Below, piece by piece: positions 43,641-52,554 of a stretch of 64,000 bases of DNA. Source of the DNA: Faucicola sp902506225 (GTDB lineage Bacteria > Pseudomonadota > Gammaproteobacteria > Pseudomonadales > Moraxellaceae); NCBI GenBank assembly GCA_902506225.1, contig LR733345.1:1798001-1862000 (forward strand). Reading direction: 5' to 3'. Below the pieces are notes generated by a model that had not been told where the DNA came from, searched no databases, and saw only the letters and a program-made list of their open reading frames with translations. A program made the translations under genes and the position numbers. Positions within the stretch are counted from its first letter, which is position 1. The number at the start of each line of letters is the position of its first letter.

Positions 43641-43683
43641 GTTTTATTTAAAGTTACAAGTCTAAAATATTGTTCTAAAATCA

Positions 43684-43712
43684 AAAGCCGAGTATGATAA
43701 ATGCTCGGTTTT
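43684..43712 (+). terminator. acnD terminator
   Basis: Stem aaaagccgag (43684-43692 region)/ctcggtttt (43704-43712), with one G-U pair, followed by a short T-run. Confidence 0.7.
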
Positions 43713-43731
43713 CTAGATATAAATTTATGAT

Positions 43732-44511
43732 ATGAAATTCTCAGAACTAATAGAAAAAATGAACTTATACACCTTATCTGCAGTCAGATGTTCTGATTTA
43801 GCTATATCCGCAGGTAAGTTAATGCTTTGGAATTGTGAAGAATGGGATAAAGAGCCTTGTTTAGCATCTGCACGCAATATGCCAGATATTAAAATGTGCT
43901 TACCGTTAGTGCAAGGTGTTTCAACAGAACTTAGCAAAACTCTTTATTTAATTTTAGGAAATCCTGAATCTTGTACTTTTTCGGAAAATGGTGGCGTTTA
44001 CTTTGGACATGTAGATACTTTCATTTCACCTAATGAAATTATTGCTACACAGGTTATGCTTTATAACTATTGTCTACTTGAAGCTTACGAATTCGATTTA
44101 ATGAAACAAAAGATGTATGAAAATCAAGAATTATTTTTTGATGAAAAATACAGTTTAAAAGATTTTAATGAGAGAGGTTTTGAAAAGCTTATTAATGGGG
44201 TAGTTGAGAGAGAACTAGTAAGATATGAACGACAATCAGTTGAAAAAAGATTAAATTTATGGAAAAAATTTGATTTAAATGAAATTGGCGAAAAATGGAT
44301 TGAAATTTATAAAGTTTTATCAGAACGTAGAAATGAGTTAACTCACGAGCATTCACCAACCAAACCAACTTTAGAAGAATCTATTATTTACTTTCATCAC
44401 TGCAGGGTATTAGCTAAAGAGATTGCTACAAAATTTGGAGATAAATCAATTTCCGAATGTAAAGTTCCTTGGCATGACTTTAAAGAAGTAGAGATGCCTC
44501 AAGAAATTTAA
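43732..44511 (+). CDS. AT-rich orphan with HEPN-like RxxxxH motif
   Basis: 259 residues, much more AT-rich than acnD and serS around it. The C-terminal part has SERRNELTHEHSP: Arg200 and His205 form the R-x4-H motif of HEPN RNases, followed by a helix (TLEESIIYFHHCRVLAKEIATKFG), as in HEPN proteins that act as toxins or phage-defence RNases. The N-terminal ~120 residues are unassigned. No antitoxin partner is visible. The next 335 bp hold no gene. I infer a mobile, defence-type gene; no family match was checked. Confidence 0.6.
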   Translation: MKFSELIEKMNLYTLSAVRCSDLAISAGKLMLWNCEEWDKEPCLASARNMPDIKMCLPLVQGVSTELSKTLYLILGNPESCTFSENGGVYFGHVDTFISPNEIIATQVMLYNYCLLEAYEFDLMKQKMYENQELFFDEKYSLKDFNERGFEKLINGVVERELVRYERQSVEKRLNLWKKFDLNEIGEKWIEIYKVLSERRNELTHEHSPTKPTLEESIIYFHHCRVLAKEIATKFGDKSISECKVPWHDFKEVEMPQEI

Positions 44512-44846
44512 AGTTATATTTAATAAAATGAAAATAAAATTTAATCAATTTTTTACTCAGATTATTGAACATTTGTTAAAATTATAGTACTTTGATAAAA
44601 AAGCTCTCACTTTTTGCGAATACCGAAATAGCCAAATTTTTAAATAGTGGTTGAAACTGATAACAATTTAATTCTCATAGATTTTAGTTTAACAAAATCC
44701 TTTCTAGCATTGACAGTTTTAATAAACGCCATTTTTCAAAAATGGGTTAGCTAAAACTGGTCAAGCGTTTTACTTTTCTCAGCTATTTTTTTAAATCCAA
44801 ATAAAAACAGCCAGTCAATCAACTGGCTGTTTTTTCAATCTTACCA
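44512..44846. other. Gap between the HEPN-like gene and serS (335 bp)
   Basis: No gene seen; AT-rich. It contains the serS terminator at its right end. Paired words such as ttttagtttaac and ttagctaaaact may form weak structure, but I cannot support an RNA gene. Confidence 0.5.
44803..44834. terminator. serS terminator
   Basis: Perfect 12-bp stem aaaaacagccag (44803-44814)/ctggctgttttt (44823-44834). It works leftward for serS and could also stop rightward transcripts. Confidence 0.88.
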
Positions 44847-46112
44847 CTAACCAATCACATCGCATCCCATATACGGACGCAACACTTCAGGCACCGTGAT
44901 AGTACCATCCGCATTTTGGTAATTTTCCATGATGGCAAGCAAGGTACGACCCACCGCAAGACCTGAGCCGTTTAATGTATGCACCAGCTCGGTTTTTTTG
45001 CCATGTTTGACACGCGCTTGCATACGGCGCGCTTGGAAGTCGCCACAGTTTGAACAGCTAGAGATTTCACGGTAGGTAGTCTGAGACGGTAGCCACACCT
45101 CGATATCATAGGTTTTCACCGCGCTAAAGCCCATATCACCGCCACACAGCACAATCACCCGATACGGCAAACCAAGCTGCTGCAAGATATATTCCGCTTG
45201 TCCTGTCATGTCCTCTAAGGCTTGCATTGAAGTCTCAGGATGGACGATTTGCACCATTTCCACCTTTTCAAACTGGTGCTGACGAATCAAGCCGCGGGTA
45301 TCACGTCCTGCACTGCCCGCTTCACTACGAAAACAGGGGGTATGGGCAGTCATTTTGATGGGCAGAGCTTCGGGGTCTAGGATTTTGTCACGCACGCTGT
45401 TGGTAAGCGGTACCTCTGACGTAGGGATTAAGTAATACTCTTTTTCACCGCGCAGCTTAAATAGGTCTTCTTCAAACTTTGGTAGCTGCCCTGTACCAAG
45501 TAGGCTGTCGGCATTGACCATATACGGTACATACATTTCCGTATAGCCGTATTTGTCGGTGTGGGTAGTAAGCATAAAGGCAATCAAGGCGCGGTTGAAT
45601 TTGGCAAGTTGCCCTTTTAGCACGCTAAAGCGTGAGCCAGTCAGTTTTGCCGCCATTTCAAAGTCAAGTAGCCCCAAGTCTTCGCCCAAGTCGCTATGGT
45701 CTTTGACCGCAAAATCAAATTGGCGCGGCTCGCCCCATCGACGCATTTCGACATTGTCGTTTTCATCTTTACCTACCGGCACGCTGTCATCAGGCAAGTT
45801 TGGGATGGTTAAAGCTGCTGCTAGAATTTTATCTTGCAAGGCTTTAAGCGCGTCTTCCGCTTGTTTCATCTCGCTACTGATGGTTGCCATTTCTGCCATC
45901 AAGGCGTCAGTATTTTCGCCATTACGTTTCATCAAACCGACTTGTTTGGCACCCGCATTTTTTTTGGCTTGTAATTCTTCGGTTTTGACTTGAATGGATT
46001 TGCGCTGTTCTTCGACTTGCTGCCAAAATGCTTTATCAAGCTCATAGCCGCGTTTGGCAAGTTTTTCGGCGACCGTGTCTAGTTCTGTACGCAGTAATTT
46101 TGGGTCGATCAT
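44847..46112 (-). CDS. serS: Seryl-tRNA synthetase
   Basis: Charges tRNA-Ser. 421 residues, standard length. An N-terminal coiled-coil arm (about 25-105, KNAGAKQVGLMKRNGENTDALMAEM) binds the tRNA variable arm; the class II catalytic core has motif 2 FRSEAGSAGRDTRGLIRQHQFEKVE and motif 3 NGSGLAVGRTLLAIMENYQ. ATG at 46112, ribosome site aaggaac. Own terminator. Confidence 0.97.
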   Translation of the reverse strand: MIDPKLLRTELDTVAEKLAKRGYELDKAFWQQVEEQRKSIQVKTEELQAKKNAGAKQVGLMKRNGENTDALMAEMATISSEMKQAEDALKALQDKILAAALTIPNLPDDSVPVGKDENDNVEMRRWGEPRQFDFAVKDHSDLGEDLGLLDFEMAAKLTGSRFSVLKGQLAKFNRALIAFMLTTHTDKYGYTEMYVPYMVNADSLLGTGQLPKFEEDLFKLRGEKEYYLIPTSEVPLTNSVRDKILDPEALPIKMTAHTPCFRSEAGSAGRDTRGLIRQHQFEKVEMVQIVHPETSMQALEDMTGQAEYILQQLGLPYRVIVLCGGDMGFSAVKTYDIEVWLPSQTTYREISSCSNCGDFQARRMQARVKHGKKTELVHTLNGSGLAVGRTLLAIMENYQNADGTITVPEVLRPYMGCDVIG

Positions 46113-46405
46113 GGCGATAAGTTCCTTAAATTGTTCAAACTTGAGTTAAAGCAGCAAAATGGCTGTTGATATCTGCGTGTATGATACCAAGATTGCAGCG
46201 ATTTTTCACGGTAGCGACTAGAAATACACGGCAAATTGACGATTTATCGGTATGCGCTTATCGGCGTTCGCCCCTCGCTGCATTGGCGGTAAAACAAAAA
46301 TTTATCAAAAAGTGCGTTGTTAGGTTTATTTTTGGGTCAAGGTTGGGTAAGATAAGCCTTCTTTTATCGTTTTGTAACTATCGTTTGATAGCGAGTGAAT
46401 TGTTT

Positions 46406-47092
46406 ATGGCGCTGTACCCTTACACCCTACAACCTGTGGATTTGAATCTGACCGAGGACGAGTTTCGTCAAGCACAGCTACAGCTGTTTGATGCCAACAA
46501 CCAAACTTTGACCAAAATCACCCCAAAAACTTGGGCAATTTTGGCAGTCATCGTGGTGCTAGCGATTTTGGGTCTGATTTTTGTGCGCGGTTATTCCACC
46601 ATTATTTTTTGGTTGATGCTCGTGGGTGTGGTGATTTATTTGCTGGCATGTACCTACGGTCTTAAATGGTATGTCAAACGAGAATTTGAAAAACAAATGG
46701 CAAGCCAAAGTATGCCGCCAGAGATGCAACAAATCAAGCTTGGCGTACAGCAGCATGGGGTAGTGATGTCCATGCCTGCACCCAACATGCCCGCCATGCC
46801 ACGCGGCTACAATCAGCCTTTGGTGCGTAGTAGCGGTATGCAGCAAGCGGTTATCAAATGGGATAGTGTCACCAACTGGCAAGAAACGCCTGATTATATC
46901 TTTATGATGTTTGATGTCAAAAATCCAAAAACAGGTGAAAGCCAACAAGGCAGCCAAATCGTACCCAAACGCCTTGCCCACCAAAAATTCCCGATTGATA
47001 CCTTACGTCATCATTTACAGCAAAACATCGGACAACCAGGTTTTGATTTAACCGACAAACCGACTGATAAATATTTCCCAGAAAACAATTAA
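46406..47092 (+). CDS. YcxB-like membrane protein of unknown function
   Basis: 228 residues from the ATG at 46406; the open stretch upstream to 46166 is unlike protein and is rejected. Two adjacent membrane helices at about 45-92 (WAILAVIVVLAILGLIFV and TIIFWLMLVGVVIYLLACTY) follow a hydrophilic start. The C-terminal half (VIKWDSVTNWQETPDYIFMMFD...QIVPKRLAHQKFPIDTLRHHL) has the W..I....D.I......IP...F pattern of YcxB-like domains. A Met/Pro-rich patch (SMPAPNMPAMPRG) lies between. Function unknown. Its stop codon falls in an 18-bp duplication. Confidence 0.75.
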   Translation: MALYPYTLQPVDLNLTEDEFRQAQLQLFDANNQTLTKITPKTWAILAVIVVLAILGLIFVRGYSTIIFWLMLVGVVIYLLACTYGLKWYVKREFEKQMASQSMPPEMQQIKLGVQQHGVVMSMPAPNMPAMPRGYNQPLVRSSGMQQAVIKWDSVTNWQETPDYIFMMFDVKNPKTGESQQGSQIVPKRLAHQKFPIDTLRHHLQQNIGQPGFDLTDKPTDKYFPENN

Positions 47093-47123
47093 GACAACGA
47101 TTAAGATTAAGACAACAACTAGT
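47088..47123. repeat. 18-bp tandem duplication spanning the stop of the YcxB-like gene
   Basis: attaagacaacgattaag (47088-47105), then attaagacaacaactagt (47106-47123). The first copy contains the TAA stop (47090-47092). Confidence 0.7.
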
Positions 47124-47351
47124 TATCGATGACTAAAAAAACTGCAGTTTTTTTATGGCAACAAGCAAAATTATTTACCAAATTTGCACACAGCTGCGGC
47201 AAATGTTTGATATTATTTTTAGGGTAATACCGTATATTTTAATTGATAAAATTAAACGTACTGATAAAAACGATTAATTTTAATAACAGATTGTTTAGGC
47301 TTACAATTAAGCCGTAAACAAATAACAATCATCATTTTAGGAGATAACGAC

Positions 47352-47912
47352 ATGGCAAAACCAGCAACCAAACAAGACTCAGAACAATTAGACAATACCG
47401 ATAAATCAGGTGAAAAAGTGACTACCTCTAAATCTAGCCCTAAAAAAACGCGCGATATCAGCTTAGCCGCTGCAGACATGAGCGCCATTGTTGAGCAATT
47501 AAATACCTTATTAGCCAACTATCATGTGTTTTATACCAATGTGCGTGGCTATCACTGGAATGTGCGTGGCTCAGATTTCTTTACCCTCCATGTGAAGTTT
47601 GAAGAGTTATATACTGCGCTGCAAATCCAGATTGATGAAATTGCTGAACGCATTTTGACATTACAAGGTACACCACTACATGCTTATAGCGATTTCTTAA
47701 AAATCTCAAGCATCAAAGAAGACAAAAACGTCTCTGATGGTGTGGCATGTGTGAAAGGTATTTTAACGGGTCTGACTATGACCATCGCTAAAGAACGTGA
47801 AATCATTGACTTAGCGGACGAAGATGACGATCAAGGCACTGCCGACCAATTGACTGCCTATGTGCAAGAACAAGAAAAATTGGTGTGGATGTACAACGCT
47901 TATCTTGGCTAA
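47352..47912 (+). CDS. dps: Dps family DNA-protecting ferritin
   Basis: Forms dodecamers that oxidise and store iron and coat DNA in starvation or oxidative stress. 186 residues. Ferroxidase ligands in YHWNVRGSDFFTLHVKFEELY, with the second half of the site in DEIAERI. The N-terminal ~32 residues are a Lys/Thr/Ser-rich tail of the DNA-binding kind. aggaga precedes the ATG. Terminator at 47928-47956. No OxyR site could be assigned by eye in the 259 bp upstream. Confidence 0.95.
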   Translation: MAKPATKQDSEQLDNTDKSGEKVTTSKSSPKKTRDISLAAADMSAIVEQLNTLLANYHVFYTNVRGYHWNVRGSDFFTLHVKFEELYTALQIQIDEIAERILTLQGTPLHAYSDFLKISSIKEDKNVSDGVACVKGILTGLTMTIAKEREIIDLADEDDDQGTADQLTAYVQEQEKLVWMYNAYLG

Positions 47913-47927
47913 TCGTCCCATCTGACC

Positions 47928-47956
47928 AAAAAGACGGCTTTGACAGTCGTCTTTTT
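47928..47956 (+). terminator. dps terminator
   Basis: 12-bp stem aaaaagacggct (47928-47939)/agtcgtcttttt (47945-47956), one G-U pair, T-run. Confidence 0.85.
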
Positions 47957-47975
47957 TATTGCGTGGTAAAATAAA

Positions 47976-47991
47976 ACACAATATATAGATT
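47976..47991. promoter_or_regulatory. Candidate NrdR box upstream of nrdB
   Basis: acacaatatatagatt matches the remembered NrdR consensus acaCwAtATaTwGtgt at 14 of 16 positions. A weaker tttcaatatcttataa lies 70 bp downstream (48046-48061); the usual spacing of paired boxes is about 31 bp, so the pair is not canonical. Confidence 0.4.
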
Positions 47992-48094
47992 TTCAAATGT
48001 CAATAAATTTAATTACTAATTTTTTGATATACAAATAGTTATATATTTCAATATCTTATAAATTTTATCCTTAGAAATCAAATCCTTGGGTGGA

Positions 48095-48124
48095 TTGCAA
48101 TTTCTATATGTTGTTATCTATAAT
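48095..48124 (+). promoter_or_regulatory. Sigma-70 promoter of nrdB
   Basis: TTGCAA (48095-48100) and TATAAT (48119-48124) with an 18-bp spacer, about 118 bp before the nrdB ATG. Confidence 0.6.
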
Positions 48125-48156
48125 AGCCAATCATACTAGCCAGTTGCTCATTTTCA

Positions 48157-48188
48157 ACTGATTTATTTGTTAGCTGATTTATATGTAA
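48157..48188. repeat. 16-bp tandem duplication in the nrdB leader
   Basis: actgatttatttgtta (48157-48172), then gctgatttatatgtaa (48173-48188), and a partial third copy actgata from 48189. Confidence 0.65.
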
Positions 48189-48242
48189 ACTGATACTGCT
48201 ACGCCACTTGTCTTGAACTTTGATTGAAGAAGATTCACCGCT

Positions 48243-49376
48243 ATGTCATATTCCATCTTTTGCCAAACCAAAAATGACCCATTACTTGAGCCGATGTTTT
48301 TTGGTCAGCCTGTCAATGTGGCACGTTACGACCAACAAAAATTCCCTGTTTTTGAGCAGTTGATTGAAAAGCAATTGTCGTTTTTTTGGCGTCCAGAAGA
48401 AATTGACGTCTCCAAAGACCGTTTGGATTTTAGCAACTTGTCGGTGCATGAACAGCATATTTTCTTAAGCAACCTAAAGTACCAAACCTTGCTTGATTCG
48501 ATTCAAGGTCGTAGCCCCAATGCCGTGCTACTGCCGCTGGTGTCGATTCCTGAGCTAGAAACCTGGATTGAAACTTGGTCATTTTCTGAGACCATCCATT
48601 CTCGCAGCTATACCCATATTATTCGTAACGTGGTCAATGACCCAAGCAAAGTATTCGACGATATCGTTGACAATCCTTTTATCCTAGAGCGCGCGACAGG
48701 GATTGCCAAGTTCTATGACGAGCTGTATCAACTATCTCAGCTATACAATCTATACGGGGAAGGTCGCCATGTCATCGATGGCAAGCCCGTCGAGGTTAAT
48801 TTACGCCTGCTTAAAACCAAATTGTATCTATGTTTGGTGGCTATCAATGTGCTAGAAGCGATTCGTTTTTATGTGTCGTTTGCTTGTTCATTTGCCTTTG
48901 CTGAGCGCAAACTGATGGAAGGCAATGCCAAAATCATCAAAATGATTGCCCGTGACGAAGCGCTTCATCTAAACGGCACCCAGCATATGATTAATTTGAT
49001 GCAATGGGGCAAAGATGACCCTGACATGGTAGAAATCGCCCAAGATTGCCAACAGCAAGCCATTGAAATTTTCAAAGACGCGGCTGAACAAGAAAAAGCA
49101 TGGGCAAAATATTTGTTTAAAGATGGCTCAATGATTGGCTTGAATGAAAATATCTTGGTGCAATACGTTGAGTACATTACCAATCTGCGTATGGATGCGA
49201 TTGGCTTACCGCCGATTTTTGGAGCGATTAAAAACAACCCAATTCCATGGATCAATGCTTGGCTCTCCTCAGACAACGTGCAAGTCGCGCCCCAAGAGTC
49301 AGAAATCACCTCTTACTTAGTCGGTCAAATTGACGCAGAGCTGAGTGATGATGCGTTTGATGATTTTGAATTGTAA
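48243..49376 (+). CDS. nrdB: Ribonucleotide reductase class Ia beta subunit
   Basis: Houses the di-iron tyrosyl radical needed for deoxyribonucleotide synthesis. 377 residues, standard. The di-iron ligands lie in IPELETWIETWSFSETIHSRSYTHIIRN and FAFAERKLMEGNAKIIKMIARDEALHLNGTQHMI. The C-terminal ~25 residues (to DDAFDDFEL) bind NrdA. nrdA is not adjacent. The ferredoxin yfaE follows 40 bp on. Likely under NrdR (see the box upstream). Confidence 0.96.
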   Translation: MSYSIFCQTKNDPLLEPMFFGQPVNVARYDQQKFPVFEQLIEKQLSFFWRPEEIDVSKDRLDFSNLSVHEQHIFLSNLKYQTLLDSIQGRSPNAVLLPLVSIPELETWIETWSFSETIHSRSYTHIIRNVVNDPSKVFDDIVDNPFILERATGIAKFYDELYQLSQLYNLYGEGRHVIDGKPVEVNLRLLKTKLYLCLVAINVLEAIRFYVSFACSFAFAERKLMEGNAKIIKMIARDEALHLNGTQHMINLMQWGKDDPDMVEIAQDCQQQAIEIFKDAAEQEKAWAKYLFKDGSMIGLNENILVQYVEYITNLRMDAIGLPPIFGAIKNNPIPWINAWLSSDNVQVAPQESEITSYLVGQIDAELSDDAFDDFEL

Positions 49377-49416
49377 TTCGTCATACGCTTATTTTATTTA
49401 GGCAATATAATCGATT

Positions 49417-49677
49417 ATGGCATGGATTTTTACCAACAACACGCAGTTTTATCTGCATGACGCTGAGACGTTGCTACAAGGCATGCTTCGCTCAAAAATC
49501 CCTGCCAATCACCAATGCCTTGAAGGTTATTGCGGTACTTGTAAGCTCAAATACCGCCGTCGCCACCATGACACCCGTATCGACTATATCAATGAGCCAC
49601 TGGTGATGTTGGACGATGACGAAATCCTACCCTGCTGTTGTCAAGTCAGAGGGGCAATCGAGCTTGATATTGATTGA
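49417..49677 (+). CDS. yfaE: 2Fe-2S ferredoxin YfaE (NrdB maintenance)
   Basis: 86-residue plant-type ferredoxin that maintains the NrdB cofactor. Cluster ligands: C-LEGY-C-GT-C (about residues 34-42) and one of CCC near residue 74. Very short for the family, but the fold elements (SLLxxMLxxxxIPxNHQC, EILPCCCQVRGAIELDI) are complete. Co-transcribed with nrdB; the ribosome site is weak. Confidence 0.88.
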   Translation: MAWIFTNNTQFYLHDAETLLQGMLRSKIPANHQCLEGYCGTCKLKYRRRHHDTRIDYINEPLVMLDDDEILPCCCQVRGAIELDID

Positions 49678-49946
49678 TTTACCCAAATAACCCGCCAAAA
49701 ACTGCGCGAAATGCCGCATAAAGCGAAAACTTACCCGCTTTGCCTTTAATTTTCTCCCTGTGACCCTCATAAATCGCTATAATAATAGGTTGACTACCGC
49801 TTTTTAATCATACTAAATCTTTATTTAGTCCTCGACTGTCATTTGCAGGGTGTATCCCTTGATAAAAATGAAGAAATACAGTCATTAGCTTATTTGTCGT
49901 GCTATTACATTATTTATTTTTTTAACCAATATCAAAGCGAGCCCTC

Positions 49947-51851
49947 ATGAGCGAACATTCAACTTCTCAATTAGCCACGCTGATTCAATTAGGTAAAGAG
50001 CAAGGTTATCTCACCTATGCTGAGATCAATGACCAACTCCCCGAATCGGTAACTGAAAGTGACCAAATTGATGATATTATTCAAATGCTCACAGACGTTG
50101 GCATCAAGATTTTTGAGACCGCGCCTGATGAAGACGATATTATGCTTAGCGATGATGCGGATGATGACGAAATTGCTGTCGATGAAGCCGCTGCGGTACT
50201 TGCCTCAGTAGAATCTGAGCCAGGTCGCACCACTGACCCTGTGCGTATGTATATGCGTGAGATGGGTACGGTTGACCTACTCACCCGTGAAGGCGAGATT
50301 GCGATTGCTAAGCGTATCGAAGATGGTATTCGAGATGTACAACATGCCATGACCTTTTGGCCAGGTACGGTGGCTATGCTCATTAATGAATACCACCAAA
50401 CCTTTGAAGGTGAAAAGAAAGTCTCTGATATTATTACCGGTTTTCTTGACCCTGAAGCCGCTGATGTCATCCCGCTTGCCGATGACGAAGAGGTAGAAAT
50501 CGCGTTACCGATTATCAAACCCAAAGTCAAAGACGAAAAAGCCGAGGATGAACTCGATGAGGAAGCCGAAAACGCCGATGAAATCGAAGAGGCCGATGGC
50601 GAAGTCAGCGAAGATGCCGATACCGAAGAAGCCAGCGGTCTTGACCCTGAAGAAGTGCGTCTGCGCTTTGAAGAATTAGAGCAATTGTTCACCAAGGTCA
50701 AAGGTTTATTAGCCACCCATGACCGTGATAGCGACGTCGTCAAAGCGGCGATGAATGAGCTTGCCAACTGCTTTATGCTGTTTAAGCTCAATAGCCGCGT
50801 CTCGGACAATATCATGGATATGATGCGCGAGGTGTATGAAGACGTGCGTAAAAACGAACGTCACATCATGAAACTGGTGATTCGCCGCGGTAAAATGCCA
50901 AAAGATGAGTTTCGCAAAACCTTTCCGCATAATGAAACCAACCTTGACTGGCTCCCTAACCGTATCGCAGGTAAACCTGCCTTTGCAGATACATTAGAGC
51001 GGGTACTTGACGAAGTGTTACAGTATCAAGGGCGTATCCAGCAGCATGAGCAAAATCTTGGCATGAACATCGACCAAATGAAAGTGGTCGCACGTAACAT
51101 GTCTGTGGGGGAAGCCAAAGCCCGCCGCGCCAAAAAAGAAATGGTTGAGGCGAACTTACGTCTGGTCATCTCGATTGCTAAAAAATATACCAACCGCGGT
51201 TTGCAGTTCCTTGATTTGATTCAAGAAGGTAACATTGGCTTGATGAAAGCGGTAGATAAATTTGAATATCGCCGTGGTTATAAATTCTCCACTTATGCCA
51301 CTTGGTGGATTCGCCAAGCTATCACTCGCTCGATTGCTGACCAAGCGCGTACCATCCGTATCCCTGTGCACATGATTGAAACCATCAATAAAATCAACCG
51401 TGTATCGCGCCAGCTATTGCAAGAAATGGGACGTGAGCCTACCCCTGAGGAATTGGGCGAACGCTTAGAGATGGACGAAGTCAAAGTCCGTAAAGTACTC
51501 AAAATCGCCAAAGAGCCCATCTCAATGGAAACCCCAATTGGGGATGATGAAGACAGTCACTTGGGTGATTTTATTGAGGATTCGAGCATATCAAGCCCAG
51601 TGGATGAAGCAACCGCACAAGGGTTAAAAGAAGCTACCCGTGAAGTGTTAGCCAACCTGACCGAACGTGAAGCCAAAGTGCTTAAAATGCGTTTTGGTAT
51701 TGATATGTCTACTGACCATACCTTAGAAGAAGTGGGTAAACAATTTGATGTCACCCGTGAGCGTATTCGTCAGATTGAAGCCAAAGCGCTGCGTAAACTG
51801 CGCCACCCTTCTCGCTCAGAACATTTACGTTCATTCCTAGAGAATGATTAA
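49947..51851 (+). CDS. rpoD: Primary sigma factor RpoD
   Basis: Housekeeping sigma-70. 634 residues. Region 1.1 at the N-terminus, region 1.2 (TDPVRMYMREMGTVDLLTREGEIAIAKRIEDG), region 2 (ANLRLVISIAKKY..LQFLDLIQEGNIGLMKAVDKFEYRRGYKFSTYATWWIRQAITRSIADQ), region 3, region 4.2 (VTRERIRQIEAKALRKLRHPSRS). The non-conserved region between 1.2 and 2 contains an unusually acidic run at about residues 174-234 (Glu/Asp-rich, with little hydrophobic content). Start ATG at 49947 with aagcgag upstream. Terminator at 51866-51897. Confidence 0.98.
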   Translation: MSEHSTSQLATLIQLGKEQGYLTYAEINDQLPESVTESDQIDDIIQMLTDVGIKIFETAPDEDDIMLSDDADDDEIAVDEAAAVLASVESEPGRTTDPVRMYMREMGTVDLLTREGEIAIAKRIEDGIRDVQHAMTFWPGTVAMLINEYHQTFEGEKKVSDIITGFLDPEAADVIPLADDEEVEIALPIIKPKVKDEKAEDELDEEAENADEIEEADGEVSEDADTEEASGLDPEEVRLRFEELEQLFTKVKGLLATHDRDSDVVKAAMNELANCFMLFKLNSRVSDNIMDMMREVYEDVRKNERHIMKLVIRRGKMPKDEFRKTFPHNETNLDWLPNRIAGKPAFADTLERVLDEVLQYQGRIQQHEQNLGMNIDQMKVVARNMSVGEAKARRAKKEMVEANLRLVISIAKKYTNRGLQFLDLIQEGNIGLMKAVDKFEYRRGYKFSTYATWWIRQAITRSIADQARTIRIPVHMIETINKINRVSRQLLQEMGREPTPEELGERLEMDEVKVRKVLKIAKEPISMETPIGDDEDSHLGDFIEDSSISSPVDEATAQGLKEATREVLANLTEREAKVLKMRFGIDMSTDHTLEEVGKQFDVTRERIRQIEAKALRKLRHPSRSEHLRSFLEND

Positions 51852-51865
51852 TGTTCTCTCCATCC

Positions 51866-51897
51866 AAAAAAGCCGAGACAATGTTCTCGGTTTTTTT
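51866..51897 (+). terminator. rpoD terminator
   Basis: Stem ccgaga (51873-51878)/tctcgg (51885-51890), flanked by an A-run and a T-run. Confidence 0.82.
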
Positions 51898-51940
51898 ATG
51901 GGCGGGTTTGTGAATGTGCTTTTTCTATAAATGTGGCTTT

Positions 51941-51988
51941 TTATGAATTGGGTTATGAATGGGGTTATGGATAGTTTTATAGGTAGGG
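51941..51988. repeat. 12-bp tandem repeat x4 between rpoD and ybeD
   Basis: Units 51941-51952, 51953-51964, 51965-51976 and 51977-51988 are ttatgaattggg and increasingly diverged copies. Confidence 0.75.
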
Positions 51989-52079
51989 CTTTTTTCAACG
52001 CCAAACCCCAACGTCTTGAAATTATCGGTTTTACCCTCATTTAGAGCCTAAAGAAATTTATACAACCTTAGGTGATGCC

Positions 52080-52424
52080 ATGAACGATAAAACAATTACG
52101 CTTAACAACTTGGAAGCCGCTACCTGTAGTACGCGAGCGGCGAAACCTACGGATATCCAGCACCCAGAATTGTGGAATTTTCCTATGGATTATCCGTTAA
52201 GTATCATCGGTCATGAGGGTCACAAAGAGACGCTACTCGACGAAGTAAAATTAATTTTGGGTACTTTATTTCCTGAATTTGATTTGGCAAGTTTGACTAT
52301 CAATCCATCGCGTACCGGTCGTTTCCACTCCGTACGTGCCAATGTATATTTGACAGAAGCCGAGCAAGTCAATAGCTTGTATAAAATGCTGGATGAAGCG
52401 GCAAGTATTCGTACCGTATTATAA
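52080..52424 (+). CDS. ybeD: DUF493 (YbeD) family protein
   Basis: 114-residue protein of the DUF493/YbeD family, ACT-like fold, function not established. The C-terminal ~80 residues (FPMDYPLSIIGHE, LASLTINPSRTGRFHSVRANVYLTEAEQVNSLYKMLDEAASIRTVL) align with E. coli YbeD as remembered; the first ~35 residues are an extension. E. coli ybeD lies near lipA/lipB; here it follows rpoD. ATG at 52080 after aggtgat. Confidence 0.86.
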   Translation: MNDKTITLNNLEAATCSTRAAKPTDIQHPELWNFPMDYPLSIIGHEGHKETLLDEVKLILGTLFPEFDLASLTINPSRTGRFHSVRANVYLTEAEQVNSLYKMLDEAASIRTVL

Positions 52425-52463
52425 ACCTGTCATGGTTAAAAATGGCACGATTGATTGACGTAC

Positions 52464-52498
52464 AAAAAAGCGGGATACATCAGTTATCCCGCTTTTTT
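52464..52498. terminator. Bidirectional terminator between ybeD and the large lipoprotein gene
   Basis: Perfect 14-bp stem aaaaaagcgggata (52464-52477)/tatcccgctttttt (52485-52498). Confidence 0.92.
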
Positions 52499-52554
52499 TA
52501 TCTGTTTTATCTGTTTTAGATGGCTTATCAGTAGCTGATGATACGCTTGCTTGA

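Larger units (their letters stand above)
47913..48242. other. Gap between dps and nrdB (330 bp)
   Basis: No gene seen. It holds the dps terminator, a candidate NrdR box (47976-47991), a weaker box-like site at 48046-48061, the nrdB promoter and a 16-bp duplication. Confidence 0.6.

Noticed and set aside
46166..46405. Upstream extension of the YcxB-like protein
   Set aside because: The added residues are basic and Cys-rich without domain pattern; the ATG at 46406 starts the recognisable protein.
50081..50815. 244-residue Ser-rich reading frame on the minus strand
   Set aside because: It is the complement of the Asp/Glu-rich part of rpoD; acidic codons read as Ser/Ile on the other strand.
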